Source: Helopsaltes ochotensis (lineage: Eukaryota; Chordata; Aves; Passeriformes; Locustellidae). Taken from it: a stretch of DNA of 64,000 bases. Both the position numbers and the translations under genes were made by a program. The notes beneath the pieces were generated by a model, which saw nothing but the letters and a program-made list of their open reading frames with translations, did not search any database and was not told where the DNA came from. Position 1 is the stretch's first letter. The number at the start of each line of letters is the position of its first letter. The DNA lies in NCBI GenBank assembly GCA_013400155.1, contig VXBM01000130.1:357529-421528 (forward strand), given 5' to 3'. Positions 27,428 to 40,963 of the stretch are shown here, piece by piece.

Positions 27428-27491
27428 CTTTCCACCAGGAGATGGATGACAAGAAGCAGAACTCAATATGCCATTAGCAGGTCCATTATAA
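27428..27491 (-). other. Exon-like segment, 64 nt
   Basis: On the minus strand a strong acceptor (GTGTTTCTATTCCAG) precedes 27491, and GGAAAG|GTGATC follows 27428. The donor is weak at positions +5 and +6. One frame is open throughout after a single base: YNGPANGILSSASCHPSPGG then K. The composition (Gly, Pro, Ser, Asn) looks protein-like and there is no stop, but I do not recognise the peptide. It could be a small exon of a large minus-strand gene or chance. Confidence 0.2.
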
Positions 27492-28532
27492 CTGGAATAG
27501 AAACACATTTTATTTTAGAATGTTAAAACAATTGTAAGTGAATTTTAACAGCTAAACAAATGTATGTGCTAATCTACAGTTACAAAGTTAAATAAATTAG
27601 TCATGCCATCACCATCTCTTCTACTGCACAAAAAAGTTTGTAACTCATTTTAAGATCCATTATCAAACTGTTCATTTTGTCTACGCACACTTTTATTGTT
27701 AATGTTGTGTCAGCATTTCCATAACAAACACTTCTTTCCCGAAGCTTATGATTTAAGCATTGCTGAAATTCTGCATTGGATCCTTCATTCCAGAAGGTAT
27801 TTATAGGGATGGTTTTAGTATAGTTCTAAAAAACTTACAGAAGTGCAAAAATAATAGTTATTATTTTAAAGAATTATTTAAGGATAAAAAATTGCTCTGC
27901 AGTTATGTATACACAAATGTCTATCCAACTCAGGTCAAAATTGAGAGCAAAACCCCCAAAAATGTTTTTCAATAAATGTTAAAAATATGTGAAATTCCTT
28001 GTTTTTTCCTCAAAATTCAATTAATTGCTCTGAATATGTTCCTTCATGCCAATTTCTGTTACTTTCATAGTATCTGGATTTCAATAAATACAATGAGAAA
28101 ACTAGAATTAATTTTTGCTGATCCAACAGTCTAACAGGATCTGGACCCTATTTCACATACATTTTCTGTCAGTAGAAGTACATTATTGAACTATTTACTG
28201 ATTTAAATTTGTTACCTTTTCTCATTCCACTTGAAATCAGGAATTCTAGGTCCGCAAATTCAGATTTAATGGGGTTTTTTTCTTCACTTTAATTAAAAAA
28301 ATGGATCTTAAGAGCTCATGTGAACCTTTTGTGTTCAGAAAAACTCTTCTGTTGCAGAGATAAATGTACACAAAGAAGTCAGGAAAGCATATTGCACTGT
28401 GTCCCCTGGGGTGGTCTGCATGGAAGAATATGTTACTTGAGTTTTGTGAGTCAGTGAAAAAATTCTACACTTTCATACATGTCCAAGAAATGAGTCTCAT
28501 GTAGGACTCCTATGTTAAAAGTGTCTTTCATA

Positions 28533-28560
28533 ACACACACACACACAGAGAAAAAAAAAA
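28533..28560. repeat. (AC)n microsatellite followed by poly(A)
   Basis: About seven AC units are followed by GAG and a run of about 12 A residues, continuing to about 28561. Confidence 0.85.
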
Positions 28561-30922
28561 AGTTCTGATCCAGCTCAGTTGTTCAAAATGTAACACTACC
28601 AGACAAGAATTTGTAAAAAATACAAAAAATACAGCAATCCAGATGGACTACAGCTTTTTTTAAACCAAGTTTGATGTTGACCAGAGATACCTTTTCTAAG
28701 TCCATTTGTAAATTTTACATAGCTATTCTTACTATGTCAAGCTTTTCCACATCTAAAGACAATGAATAATAATAGTGCATCAATCCAGGTCTATTAGAAA
28801 AAAAGACTTCAAATTAAAGTCTATTATAAAGAGCTTACCATGACATGCTCCTTCCCACTAATCCATAAGACCAGTTGTGTGATGGTTACATATGGCAATA
28901 CACGGAGGTGCTCACTTAGGGAGGAAATCTGAAAATATTTCAATGGGGGGTAAAGGTCACTAAAACAACATATGTTAAATGCTCCCTTGCTAAAAATACA
29001 TGTATGTATACAAGCCAGACAGATGGATTTCTAGCAGCTCACAGTCACAGGGTATATATTGTTATTTTTGCATCTTGGGTACATCTACCAAATTTTGCTC
29101 TTGGCAGACAACCAAGTACAGTCTTCAGTAGACACCTATCTGAGTATGTTCAGATATCATGGTGGATGGAGCCACAGACTTGGGTGCATCCTCCTGAGAA
29201 ATTCTGCTTTGGACACTTTAACAGAAAGGGATTGAGCTGCATGTACTTTTAAGAGATAAGTAATACTGACTGCTACACCTGGTGCTCCCCTTCCACCTGG
29301 AAAGGACTGATTATCCAATTAGGGCTGACTACATCACTGAAAATGAAAGACATTCAGGAGAAAATGGGATGATGTGGAGAGGGTTAACAAATGCAACTTG
29401 GCATGTTTGAAACATCAGGGAATTCCTAAAACAAAACCCTGTGAATGTAGGATTCTCCTTTGAGAGAGAGATGCGAAAAGTTCAAAAGCAAAGGACTGTT
29501 TCACATGTAGAAGGAGTAGCAACAAGAACATGGTGTTCAGTCCCAGATTCCTACACAAATCTAAAGATAAAATAAGTGGAGTACAAGCATTTAAAAACTT
29601 CTTGGTTTTCCAGGCTTACAAAGAAATAAATATGACTTTTTTTCTTTTTTTTTTTTAACCAGAAAACAATTGGGAAAAAACATATATGCCATTCAACAGG
29701 CCAAACTTTGCTCTAGTAACTACAGTCTAAATCCATTTAGCATAAAATTACATTCTCCTGCCTTCCCTGTGTCCCCTTCTGCATCTTCCCAAACCAAGAC
29801 TGAAAAGCAATGCAACCTTGTTCCTCAGCCTTCCACTATCTAGCCCCAAAGCCTCTTGTGTTTTCTCTAATTCCTGGATACAGAGTACAGCCCTCTCCAA
29901 AACTGTATTTTCACAGGTGTTCTGTATATTTTAGGGCAACTTACATGTGTCTGAATTCCAGTGTCCATACCAGGAGGCTTCTCTAACAGCAAGAGCTGTT
30001 CCTCACATCCCTGCAACCCCAGAGTCTCTCTCTAGCTTTGGAATCTCTTATACCACACACTGCTTCTCAGCCCAGGATACCCACAGCTTTCCCCAAGCCT
30101 ATACCTTGAAAGGGGAAAAAAATGGGAGAGAAATATTTTTCAGCATGGCTCAGGATCACATTTTCTCCCCAAAGGCTTTACCAAAAGTGTTTGTTATGGC
30201 TTAAATGTTGTTGGCAAAAGTAGAACACACATTTTAAGTGGAACCAAAAATCTACTGTTGGCTCAGATAGCATCTAAATTATTCAAAGTATGATACTTCT
30301 CATTAATTTAGATACAATAAGATCAATAGTCTGTTAATAATAATAAAAAAGGCCTTAAAACTGTAATGAAAGAAAAAATACTATTTCTCTGAATTTCTCT
30401 CATATTGTAGTCTCCTTTCCAATGTTCTCCTAAGTCAGAAGATTGGTGATTCTTGGTCTTCTCCAGGCAGAGCTGTCCTGGTACGTGCCACCGTGAGTTA
30501 CCAAAACTCATAATTATCCATCAAGACCCCTGATGACAGGGGTCTTTTCCTCCTCACTCTTGCATTCCCTTGAATCTATTTTTAAATATTTTCTCACCAC
30601 AGTCTATTTCCCCTCCCTTATGCCTCCCACACTGGTTTTCAGATGAATTTTGAAAGCTGCAGAATAAGCAGCCACTGTCTCAGTTGGCACAAAGGGCTGC
30701 TGTTTGTTGGACTACCACACTACCTGGTATGCTAGACCTGTTAATCTACTCCCTTTCATGTGTCAGATATCAAGGATAAGGTTAGGTTAAAGCAGATAAG
30801 CAAGAGTCAACTCCATAAAATTGTTAAAAGAAACTAAAATAATTTCAGGCTTAAGTCCTGTCAGGTCATTATAAAGTCTGTTTACTTAAATTAACCATGG
30901 CAAAATTTGTATTTTGCTAGGC

Positions 30923-31596
30923 TGTGAAAGATAACTGTTTGTTGCCTGGACTCTGGTTTCTACCCTCCCTTCATATGTTTCATTGGCCAGAGGACAAGAA
31001 AAGATGGGTAGGGAAAGCAGTGTGTGGTGGTGGGTTTCTGTTAAGCTGTTTTGGAATTATGTATCCCAATGGCTCATTCCCTGCTTCCCCCTGCTGATGG
31101 GTCGGGTGCCATCCAGGGATGTCTCTACCCCTGTCCCTCTGTCCTTGCTCTGGAAGCTTCGGTCAGCTCTCCATCATCCCTCTGACCCTGCCCTATGTTA
31201 TAGAAAAATACCTGTCAGTTCAGCCTGGGCCCAATCACCTTCCTATCCCACACCTCCTACTCCCCCACTTTAAAAGTGGATGTGGTCTTTCATTCAATCA
31301 ATTTTTTTGTCCCCTCTCTTGGGGAATAAAGATCTCTGAGAAACCATACAGAAAAGAGCCCTCTCGAAAATCCTTGCTCCAAAACCTAGACACTGCAACA
31401 CCTGCAGCCATGAAAGAACAGCCTTGTTCTGCACTGTTACCTGAGACTGCTGGCAGATTTGGGAACGGCCCTTGGCACAGCCAGGAGTCAGAGCTAGCTG
31501 GGGATCTACTGGCTTTGTCAGCAGTGGACATCAACTCCAGCTTCAAAACAGCTCCAGCACTGCATAGACTGTGTAACAGGTGTAGAATATATCACA
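30923..31596 (+). mobile_element. Solo LTR of an endogenous retrovirus, plus strand
   Basis: The segment is more GC-rich than its surroundings and reads as U3-R-U5. It has a TGTGAAAGATAAC start and a pyrimidine-rich U3 (CCCTGCTTCCCCCTGCTGAT and CTGGGCCCAATCACCTTCC). A TATA-like TTTAAAAG lies near 31268, then CATTCAATCAATTTTTTTGT. AATAAA at 31325-31330 sits in CTTGGGGAATAAAGATCTC, followed by a U5-like tail. This architecture matches gammaretrovirus-like avian LTRs. It contains the longest ATG frame of the window (31119-31607, 162 codons), which crosses U3, R and U5 and is not a gene. The 3' end is uncertain and no target-site duplication was seen. Confidence 0.8.
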
Positions 31597-34500
31597 ATTC
31601 TTTGTAAGTTCATTGTACTAGGATTATGTAGTAGTTTCTAAAAGAAAAAAAATGAAATCTCCTCTTTCAGCTCTTGCTCTTACAATATTTCAGACACTTC
31701 TACTTATCTTATTTTCCTTCATCAGGGAATTTCATAATGAGACATCTCTAGACTTAGTTTTAGTTTCGTACTTCAGTATTATCTACTACAAAAGGACTAC
31801 TTTTCTGATTGTGGCTTTTAAATTGTGTATCATTACAATAACTGTTTAGATATCCATTGTTATTTTTTTAGCATGACTGTAGAAGTTACTAAGTAAATGA
31901 AGTAAAATTGAGAAAACTAAGGGATAAGATTATTACTGTATTCCACAATCTCAAAACAAATCTTCATATTTGAATTTAGTTGTGTCTAAAAAAAAGTATC
32001 ATACTGAATAATTTGATGTTGTAAGGAACTTGGGGAAGAGTTCTGAGGTATTAAAGACTCCAACTTATTAGAAAATTATCATTGCAAAATATAGTGATGG
32101 ATGAGTGGTTCTCTGGCTCATTATTTATCACTTGTAATATTCTTTTTCCAGCTCGCAGCTAGAAACCCCCTTGCAGAAAAGTAACTTGTAACTGCAGGAA
32201 TTGTCACCATCCCTTCATTTGAAATCAGTGTGGCTTTAGCACTGTTTATGTCTTGGTTATACTAAAGCATTCTAACAATACACAGATAAGTGAAATGAAA
32301 GATCACTATAATTCAGAATCACGACAGTAGCACATTAACATTTATGTTCTAAAATGATTTGTGTAGACTGTTATTTAACACTGTCACTGAAAACAGTGAC
32401 ACATTTCGTACAACAAAATACAATAAAAATTTAAAAAATAAAAATATTTTTGAAGTTGAGGGGGTAGGTGGAATGTTTCTTGAGAGAAGAGTTTGTTGCA
32501 AATCTCACAGTTTCACGGTTTTTTTGAAAGTGATTGCAAAAGAGTGTTTTTCTGAGACACCTCAGAAAACATGATGCAGGCCAGCTATGTTTTTTTCCTA
32601 TCTCCTGATATTCTTGTTCCTGTTATCAAGCAGAAAATAGGAATTGATTTCATCAATTCTGAGTCTGAAATGGATGACCTCTAGATAACAGGTAATGATA
32701 GTAACATCAATTCTTATTCTTAGAAAAGCAAGAGTATTAACAAGAATAGTAACAGGTTTCAAGGAAGGAAATAAAATGGCAACACTGGAACCTATTGGTA
32801 AACATTACAGGGCATTTGAAATACAAACTAATGTGACTATATAAATAAGAACATCTGATACACATAAATTCAACTTGCAGATGTGGGGAGCTTCCTCCTT
32901 ACCTCTAAACTCTAATGCAGATCTTTTATCATGAATTGTCCATTGCTTTATGTCAGCTTTTTTCCCATGGACACCAAACAGATTCAATACTTTTCTCTGT
33001 GCTGCTGTTAGTGTGTGAATGTCTTCAACTATTTTCACATGAACTGAATGATTTAAGAATTTGACATAGGTAAAACAGTCTTAAAAAATAATTGCACTTC
33101 TACAATTTCAATGAAAATGGAGGCAAAAGATCCTTTGAATACCTGTCCTCAGAGAAAGACTTCAGGATGACTTTTAACCTTCCTAGACTCCAAAATCAAA
33201 CCAATCTATGAGAAATCTATAGCAAAGCAGACGGGCTTGCATTCTAGATTTTAGGGAAATATTTGTTATGGAAAGAAATGTTACAATAATTCTAAATCTC
33301 TGCCACTTGTTACTATGCTTCCCATTCTATTTCCATAATAAAAATATGTTAATTGGCACATCAATATATCTTCTATAACTATTACTTTAAACCCTGCCAC
33401 ATAAATCACAGATATTTTTTATACTATGAAACTAGTAAAGAGTAGGTTTGAGGATCCAAGTAAACATAGGCCTCTTTCTTAGCTCGACTGAAACAACCTT
33501 TTTCTCTTTTGATCCACCAGCTTAAAATGAAATTAAAGATATTACAGTGAACCATTCAAGGAAAAATATCATCTCATTTTCTTAGTTCTATTAGTGCACA
33601 ATGTACAGATAAGCCTTACCTTGCTCTATTAGTTTCATAAGGCAACCCTTCTGTTTTACCTTTTCATCTGCAGTATGATGTGTTTAACAATGGCTGTTTA
33701 GCTGTACTTAAGTAAATAAATGTGGCACAAATCAGAAATATGGTCTAAAATCAAAAAATAAGTCAGAAATAGTAGAACATAAAGCCTCTGAGATGACCCT
33801 TTGAGTTATATTATGAAAAAAAAATTGTCAACAACTGTATCCAAAATAAAATCCCCACTTTTTGTACACAACTATTTTACACCCACGGAAATGAACTAAA
33901 TACTCAATAAGAACTTCCATAGAGCACACACCCCAGCTGTTCATTACAACTTAGAAGTTGTATTTTTTTTCTGTAGAATAAGATGCCTTTAGTGTTCCAC
34001 AGATAAATCATATAAGTGATAGACAAAATGAGACATTATTCAATGAGGACGAGCTCTAAATCAGGTGTGTCTTCCACAGAGGGATGCAGATTTATGTGGG
34101 TTTGAGTTTCAGAGATTTTGCTGGAAAAAATAGAATGCAGAGGTTTATGTACATACACAGAGAAGCTATTTATGTTTGTCTTACCACAGTTTATTGTATT
34201 AGAAGTCCCTATCTTTACATGTGCTGCATCAAATATATCAGCAGGGGTATGTGTTCTGCTGGAGAATTAACCAAAACCCATGCTGAGAAGAGCATTGACG
34301 TTATATACAAATTGGTGTTGGGATATCTGCAGAAGAAGGGTCAAGATCAATCCCATTAACCAGAATGCATCACTGAAATAGATTTTAACCCCTTGGATGT
34401 AATTATCATGATTGCCATTAACACCACTCCATCCTTTTGATGGATTGAATGCCATTAGATACTGAAGTTTTACCCTGACTGTAAAGTTATCCAGAGAACT

Positions 34501-36901
34501 TAAGGGTGGATAATTTGTGTCAGACTCAACTGATACTCCACATTCAGCCAAAACCAGTTTTAAATATTCATTAAAAAAAGAAAAGAAAGGGAAGGAGAGA
34601 CATCTCCTTGCTTCATCATTTAGTCTCATTTTATTTGCCAATACTCATATAAACTCATAATGGAGACCAAGCCAATTAAATTCCCCTTTCCACGCTTTGC
34701 CCAGAATCTTCCTGGAGGAAGAAATAAGGAATGCTACAACCACCCTGGAACCTCACTGGGATGTTTTTTTCCTTATATATGCCCCACCTACATTGAAAGT
34801 ATGGGTTGCTTTATGTACTAACACCTGAACAAGCTTCAGCTACCAATTCATCTCCACACAGTGGCCTCTAGAAGGCTTTTCCTAGACAATGAAGCAACAT
34901 AGAAAAAACTACAAAAAGACACTCATACATATAGTTCTATATTAACTAGGAAATGTCTAATGAAATCACAACCTCCTAATTACTAAATTCTTTAATAAAC
35001 TTAGGTGTTCCAGGTCTATTATATCCAGAGGAGTCTTCTGAGCAGAAAGCTAAACCAAATAAAAATCTGACTGAATTTTCACTGAATTCTGCCAGGATCA
35101 AGAAAATATGCAGTCAGCTGAGAATGTTGCTTGCAGGGCCTTTTAACCTCTTCTATAGAAATTACACCATTTAACAGAACTCAAGGTTTCTCCCCACATC
35201 CACCTGCCTATGAAGTACTTGAATATCCATAACCTCTCATCTCTCAAATTTTGTATTTGCTACCTTCTAAGCTGCTAGGAACAGAGCAACATCTTTTTGT
35301 GCAAATGAAAAAGTATAAACATTGGCTTTTAGAACAGAAAAATTCAGTGCCTGTGTGTAAAAGGAAGAATTCACAGATCATAAAAATAGGAACTTTATTT
35401 AAATATACATGCTTTATTTAAGCATTTCTTAAGGATAGTTTAAGAATTTGAAATTGTTATGTATGCAGGCTCCTATAACCCTGCACTGAACAACTTTATA
35501 CTAATCTGAGAATGTAAAGATTCTGTGACAAAGACAAGATATTAAAAATCAAGTTCTTGAAAACTCGACATTGCTGTAGACATGTCCCTTAATTTGTCAC
35601 TTATTCGCAGATATGGAACACAGAACCTGTCTCACGTTAGTATCTGGGGTACCAATTTATCAAAAGCTCTAAAATTATTCAGTGAGAGTGTATTGATCTA
35701 ATTGAGAAGCACAACTAGATCTATGCAAATTTGCAGCATTTCTTCTTCAACAATGCAAGTTAGTATGTTAGTAAAGGAGGTGAGAGAAGGAATCAGGAGC
35801 AACTGTATGCAGGAAAAGGTGGATTACGAATCTAAATTACGGAGAATATTTCTGGAGCTTCTGGACTGAGACCTTCATTCTCTTTAATACTAAAAATCAA
35901 GAGTCATGAATTGTGGGTTAAATGTTTTTTCTATCCTGCTGTAAATCCAGATTAGCTATTGTCTTCAACGGAATAATAGTATTATGTTACCAAGATCAGC
36001 TTTTTCCCCTAATCCTTTTATGTCCTTATCCAATCACAAAGTCATTTTATAAACTAGTATATCAGTGTTTGATTACACAAGTAGTAGCTAGTAAGTATGT
36101 TTGGAAACTGTGGAAGCTGTTATTGACCAACTGTTTTTAATCACTGGAAAAACACCTTAAACAATTTTGGTGGCCCACTAGTAGTAGCTGTTTTGCACAG
36201 CTGTGTAGAGGCTCCATTGAAGTTCAGGTTAGCTGGGTATTAGTCCTCATAAAATTATTAAACATTAAGGGCATCTGTGCCATTTTTTCCAGTTGTCCAG
36301 ACCAGAATTCTGCTCTGGAAATTCTGAAGTAGCTTTCAAATAGCCTTCAGTAAAATCACAGAATGAATGAAATTAACAGCATTATAGTTATCCCAATATT
36401 TTCAAGACTGAATCCATAAAGAAACCAGTCACAGACTTGAATTTCTCAGTTTTAAAGATGTAAGGAAGCAAAATATTTGCCACTTAAAATATTATTGGAT
36501 CAATTTCATATTTAGTCCTCTATAGTTTATTAAACTTTTTGAAGTTTAGAGAGAAGAGATGAAGAGATGAACTTTCTAAGGAGGATGTTAGCTATTTTGA
36601 AGAGAAGTTGTCTCCTATGAATTTGGCAATTAGGAATTAAGTTTGGCATTTCTGAGGGACATGAGTAAAACTACCCGGTGCAACTTAAATCTCAAAACCA
36701 GAAATAACTTAACTATTTTGGTGCTGAATGTGTGTTAGCCTAATTAAGAAAGAGCCATCATTTTGTCAGTATGATTTACACTAATTCAATACATTTGAAA
36801 AGTCACTTAAATGCAATTGCATTCATAACACAGTTACTGGGAGGGGGCACCATTAGCGGTCCAAATTTGGTGAACTCCTCATAGTTCTCTACCTTTACTA
36901 G

Positions 36902-37165
36902 ACTCTACTGGCAGTAGAATACCTTGCATCAGGAATGATGACCTGTGATTGTTTGTACTCTAATACCAGCCTTCCCTGGTGTTTCACTGTCATTGGCTGC
37001 ATTCTTCCTGTCATAGTTCTTATCCATTTTCATGCGACTGCTCTGAAAGACAGGAGAGAGTTCAAGACTGTCCAGGAAATTTCACAGCTAAGTAAAGCTG
37101 AAGAGAAATTTAAATCTCAAAAGAAGAGCTTTGGCTATACAGGAAAATCAGCAATCCAAAGCTAA
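36902..37165 (+). other. Possible terminal exon with a membrane-helix-like segment
   Basis: A good acceptor (TAGTTCTCTACCTTTACTAG) is followed by 87 open codons to a TAA at 37163. AATAAA lies just downstream near 37176-37182, with another near 37350. Residues about 30-50 (around WCFTVIGCILPVIVLIHFHA) form a helix-like hydrophobic run. They are followed by a basic and acidic tail (KDRREFKTVQEISQLSKAEE, then KFKSQKKSFGYTGKSAIQS). That layout resembles a single-pass membrane protein's C-terminus. I do not recognise the sequence. Frames of this length are common in the window, so the splice site, helix and poly(A) signal are suggestive only. Confidence 0.22.
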
Positions 37166-37615
37166 TGTCAGCCCTTATTCAAATAAAGGGTGAAATGCCA
37201 AATGTTGTTTAAATTTTCAAAGTTTGTGACAGTTACTTTATTAAGTAAATGAAATCCGAATCCATTCCTGAATTTATTTCTCAAATAGTAAAATGATGAA
37301 AATACAATATGTAATGTGTGCTGGGCTTCTTGTTGTTGTTCATTTTAATAAAGTTGACATTACAAGGAAAATAAATGGGGACAGCAACAGTATCTTTTGC
37401 TCTGTCATTAATGAATAGTACTTTTTCATGAGTTTAGAAAAGTATGCATTTTCTTCCCAATTCCAAAGGAAGGTATTGACAATCATAATATTCATTCTTT
37501 TTCTAACACTACCTGAATTTCTGAAGGATGGGGATTTTGGTCTTATTTTTAAATTTTTAAAAAGTAATTCTGGATTATATTGCTGTAAGAAACAAACTCT
37601 ATCCAGTGTTTCAGG

Positions 37616-37630
37616 AAAAAAAAAAAAAAA
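37616..37630. repeat. Poly(A) run of 15
   Basis: A homopolymer tract in AT-rich DNA. No retrocopy is recognisable upstream. Confidence 0.8.
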
Positions 37631-40600
37631 GCTTCTGATACTGTTTGCCCTGCAATATCACATTCATAGCAACTAATTCTGACATTATGACCAGTGAGCA
37701 GTGAGTTTATCAGACACAGTTTTCACACCCTATTTTGTATTTGCTTCTCTTTTCTGGCATAGTTAAATTTAATACCTAGTAGGTTTTTTCCCTATGAAAA
37801 AGGACCTCTAGCAAATTTGAAGAAAAACACAGTCAACAACACAAGTTTTTCAAATGACATCTCTACCAGCACTTGGTTATGGCACAAATATGAAATAAAA
37901 ATGATTATTAATAGCTAAGTATTTTGCTTTGTTGACTTTAAAATAACATTGGGAGAAAAGTACCAATAAAAAATTAAAAGTGGCATATATATATAATGTA
38001 AGACTTCTGAATTCCTCAATTTCAAAGAGTGAATAATGCAGCAAGGTCAAAGATTTGTGTTTAACCAAACTAGAATTATATTCTCAGGTACATGTTCTTA
38101 CTTATTTAATAACTATCAGAAAAGTATTCATAGATCCTCTTTGGTAATAAAAATCAAGGGTTAGGATTTCACTTTCAGTGCTTTTTGATACTCTGAACTG
38201 TCAGTTGTTTCATTTCATTTTATAATATTGATCTCAAACCAGTTTTTTTTCTCTGATTAGTAGCCACTGTAATTTCTTTGAATTCAAGTGCTTTTGCTAC
38301 AAAAGCACAAAGGTAATGGACAACAATTTAGCCCATGGCATTTTAAGATTAGGAAGTTGGAAGTTATACCCAAGACACAGTGGTAGAATATCATTTCAGT
38401 TGTGCATCTACGTTAGTGTCACTGTCATGATTTCAAATTATTACACATCTGAGATAAAAACCTACTGCCCAACAAGGGGCATATGACAATTTTCTCTAGA
38501 TTTCCTGTCCTTTTTACACATAGGTCTCTTTCTTTCTTTATGTATTGAGACCTGACCTTTCCTTCACTATCTCTTCAATCTTTTCTCACAGAATTCTCCT
38601 TTATATATTTGGAGTTGAGTCTTTTTTGTGTGTGTTCTTCAACTTTTAATGTAATATTCTCCATATAATTTTATTTCCATTCTGTCATCAATAAGACATA
38701 ATGTAAAAATAAGATATTATGTATATCCTGTAGTTTTCTTTTTTCCTGATTTTTTTCTACTGAGGAATCATGCCTCAAACTGCTCTGCCTAATTATATCA
38801 GCCAAGTTAGGAAATTATTTAGATTGTATAGGTTACAATACAAGAAAAAGAGGGAAGCCTTTATATCACGGTATCAACACAACCACTGCATTGGTTTCCA
38901 GTAATTAAGAGTGACTAATAGTAAATAAAGATTTAGACTGTGATGCTAAACTGCTGCATGGAGAGCAAGTAGCCTGTATCTTAACCTATCCTTGAATGGT
39001 ATAATTTAAACTCAAATATAAGTAGCTCAGTAATCATCCTTCTTGATTAAACATACTTCTGTTCCTGGGAACAAGCAAGTCTCTGAGGCTTAAAGCACCT
39101 CAGACCTGGCACCCTCCACAGCATAACACAAAGGAAAGTGAAGCTGCAGGCCAACTTACACACTAAAAGATGTGCCTCAGGAGAGCAGCAGGGATGCAGA
39201 GAAGCACTCTTTGAACTCAGCTGTTGTAAAAGTGTCTAGAACTAAAAATTATATAAAGTCAAGCTATTGAAAAAGAAGGGGGAAAGTCTAATAAAAAGAC
39301 TGGCAGCTTATGAACAGATTATTAACTATGAAAAAAGCAAGTCAGAAAGATCAATGACGCAAAAGAGCAAAAACATGTCAAAATAGAGAGGATGTATTCG
39401 ATCTTGAGAGTTTTCTAGCTCCAAGCATTGAGAAGCTCTTCCTACTGGTCCTTTATAGAGGCCCCGCATACATAAATCACATGACAGTACACAGAACTAA
39501 CTGCAGTTACATGTTTTAAGTTTCACCAGATCTATAACAAGCCATGTGAATATACAAATATACATGAGAACAGAAACCGTATGTAGAGAACAACCTTTGC
39601 ACTGGCTGGCTCAGTTTTCTGGACTGATTTTGAGACAGTTCCCTCTTTGATGATAAAAGCATTAAGCTATGCTACTTACCATCAATTCATGCCTTTCTGT
39701 TTCTTCCTCAAATTCTGTGCAATTTTTTTGTAAGAGACAGGGAGGAGACAATATTGCTAATGAAAAATCTGCAAGTAAACTACACTCCTTTAAACTATAT
39801 GCTGAAAAGGTTCATTGGGAGACTTCTTCTCTTGTTTTTACTTAGTTTAGAATTAGTCTCTATTTAAGTGATTTGCACAACATCCCTGCTGAACAGTGCA
39901 GTGAGAACCATAAAAGGATCTCATCTTCCTTATTCCACCACGATTCTGCAGCAACTATAACAGTCCAAAGACTACAGTTCTACTAGTTAACATTCATGCT
40001 CTAGTATCATTTAAGCAAAATTGATGAGCTTTGAATGTATTAAGGACAAACCTAGTTATTTTAGAATTCTATCCCAGGAACCATCATAGGCTGTAATCAA
40101 GCCATTAAAGAAAAATTCTTGATTACAGAAATGGACTATTCTATTCTATTTGAAATCCTCCCCAAAAAACCTAACTTGTGTGAGTTCAAAAAAGCAGGTT
40201 TTAGGTGTCATTTCACCTTCATTTATGAAGCACAGGGCTAAATATTAGTTTTTCATCAACTGTAAGAACTGAACTTTGATTAACAATACACATAAAACAC
40301 CTAAAAATAAGATTATAATTTTTCTCAGTGATAAATTACTTCTTTAAAAGAAGTTATTATGGTTTCAGTATTGAACAGAAAATGCATAAGCTCCTTCAAA
40401 AAGAATAAAAATTTGCTGATGCAGAGAATTTGTGATTACATTTCTTAACCATCACAGTCACTATTTTTCTATGTAAGACACTGTGAGAATAAATATCTGA
40501 GTGGGAAAGCTAGAGAAGATTGCTCTTGGATATAAAAGATGAGTAGAATTTACACTCACTGAAAACCTGCTGGGAATGGCATCTGTGCTCCCACATGAAC

Positions 40601-40963
40601 CCAGTGCTCATGGCTGCCTTACGCTCTTTTCTCAGTGTTGATTACCAAAGAAATTGCTTTAGGTCAGAGCAAAATAAATATAACTTGTCTACAGCAAGCA
40701 AGATGACCAAAGTATAATAAATAAATAATCCTTTTTTCTTTCCATCATCATTTCTTTTTTCATATATACCCTTGGAGCACATCATCCATGATACAAGATT
40801 GCCTTGGTTTCCTGCTAAGTCTTGGCTGCACAGGAGTTTTAACACAAAATTTTCACAGATGAGGCAAGTTATTAAGCTATGTAAATTAAAATTTTAAATT
40901 TATCCTAGGATCAAATGATGATGTTGTAAATAAGAGTTTAATTCAGATGGTAGCCAGTCACTA

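Larger units (their letters stand above)
15015..30922. other. AT-rich unique DNA, no recognised gene
   Basis: Apart from simple repeats and low-confidence exon-like segments listed separately, I recognise nothing. The open frames at 19332-19679 (115 codons) and 21986-22363 (125 codons) have no recognisable domain. A further minus-strand acceptor/donor pair bounds 23509-23567 with one open frame. Confidence 0.55.
31597..40957. other. AT-rich unique DNA, no recognised gene
   Basis: Apart from the exon-like frame at 36902-37165 and a poly(A) run, I see no gene, RNA or transposon in this stretch. Confidence 0.55.

Noticed and set aside
34267..34641. 124-codon minus-strand open frame
   Set aside because: No recognised motif. 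The composition looks like random translation of AT-rich DNA.
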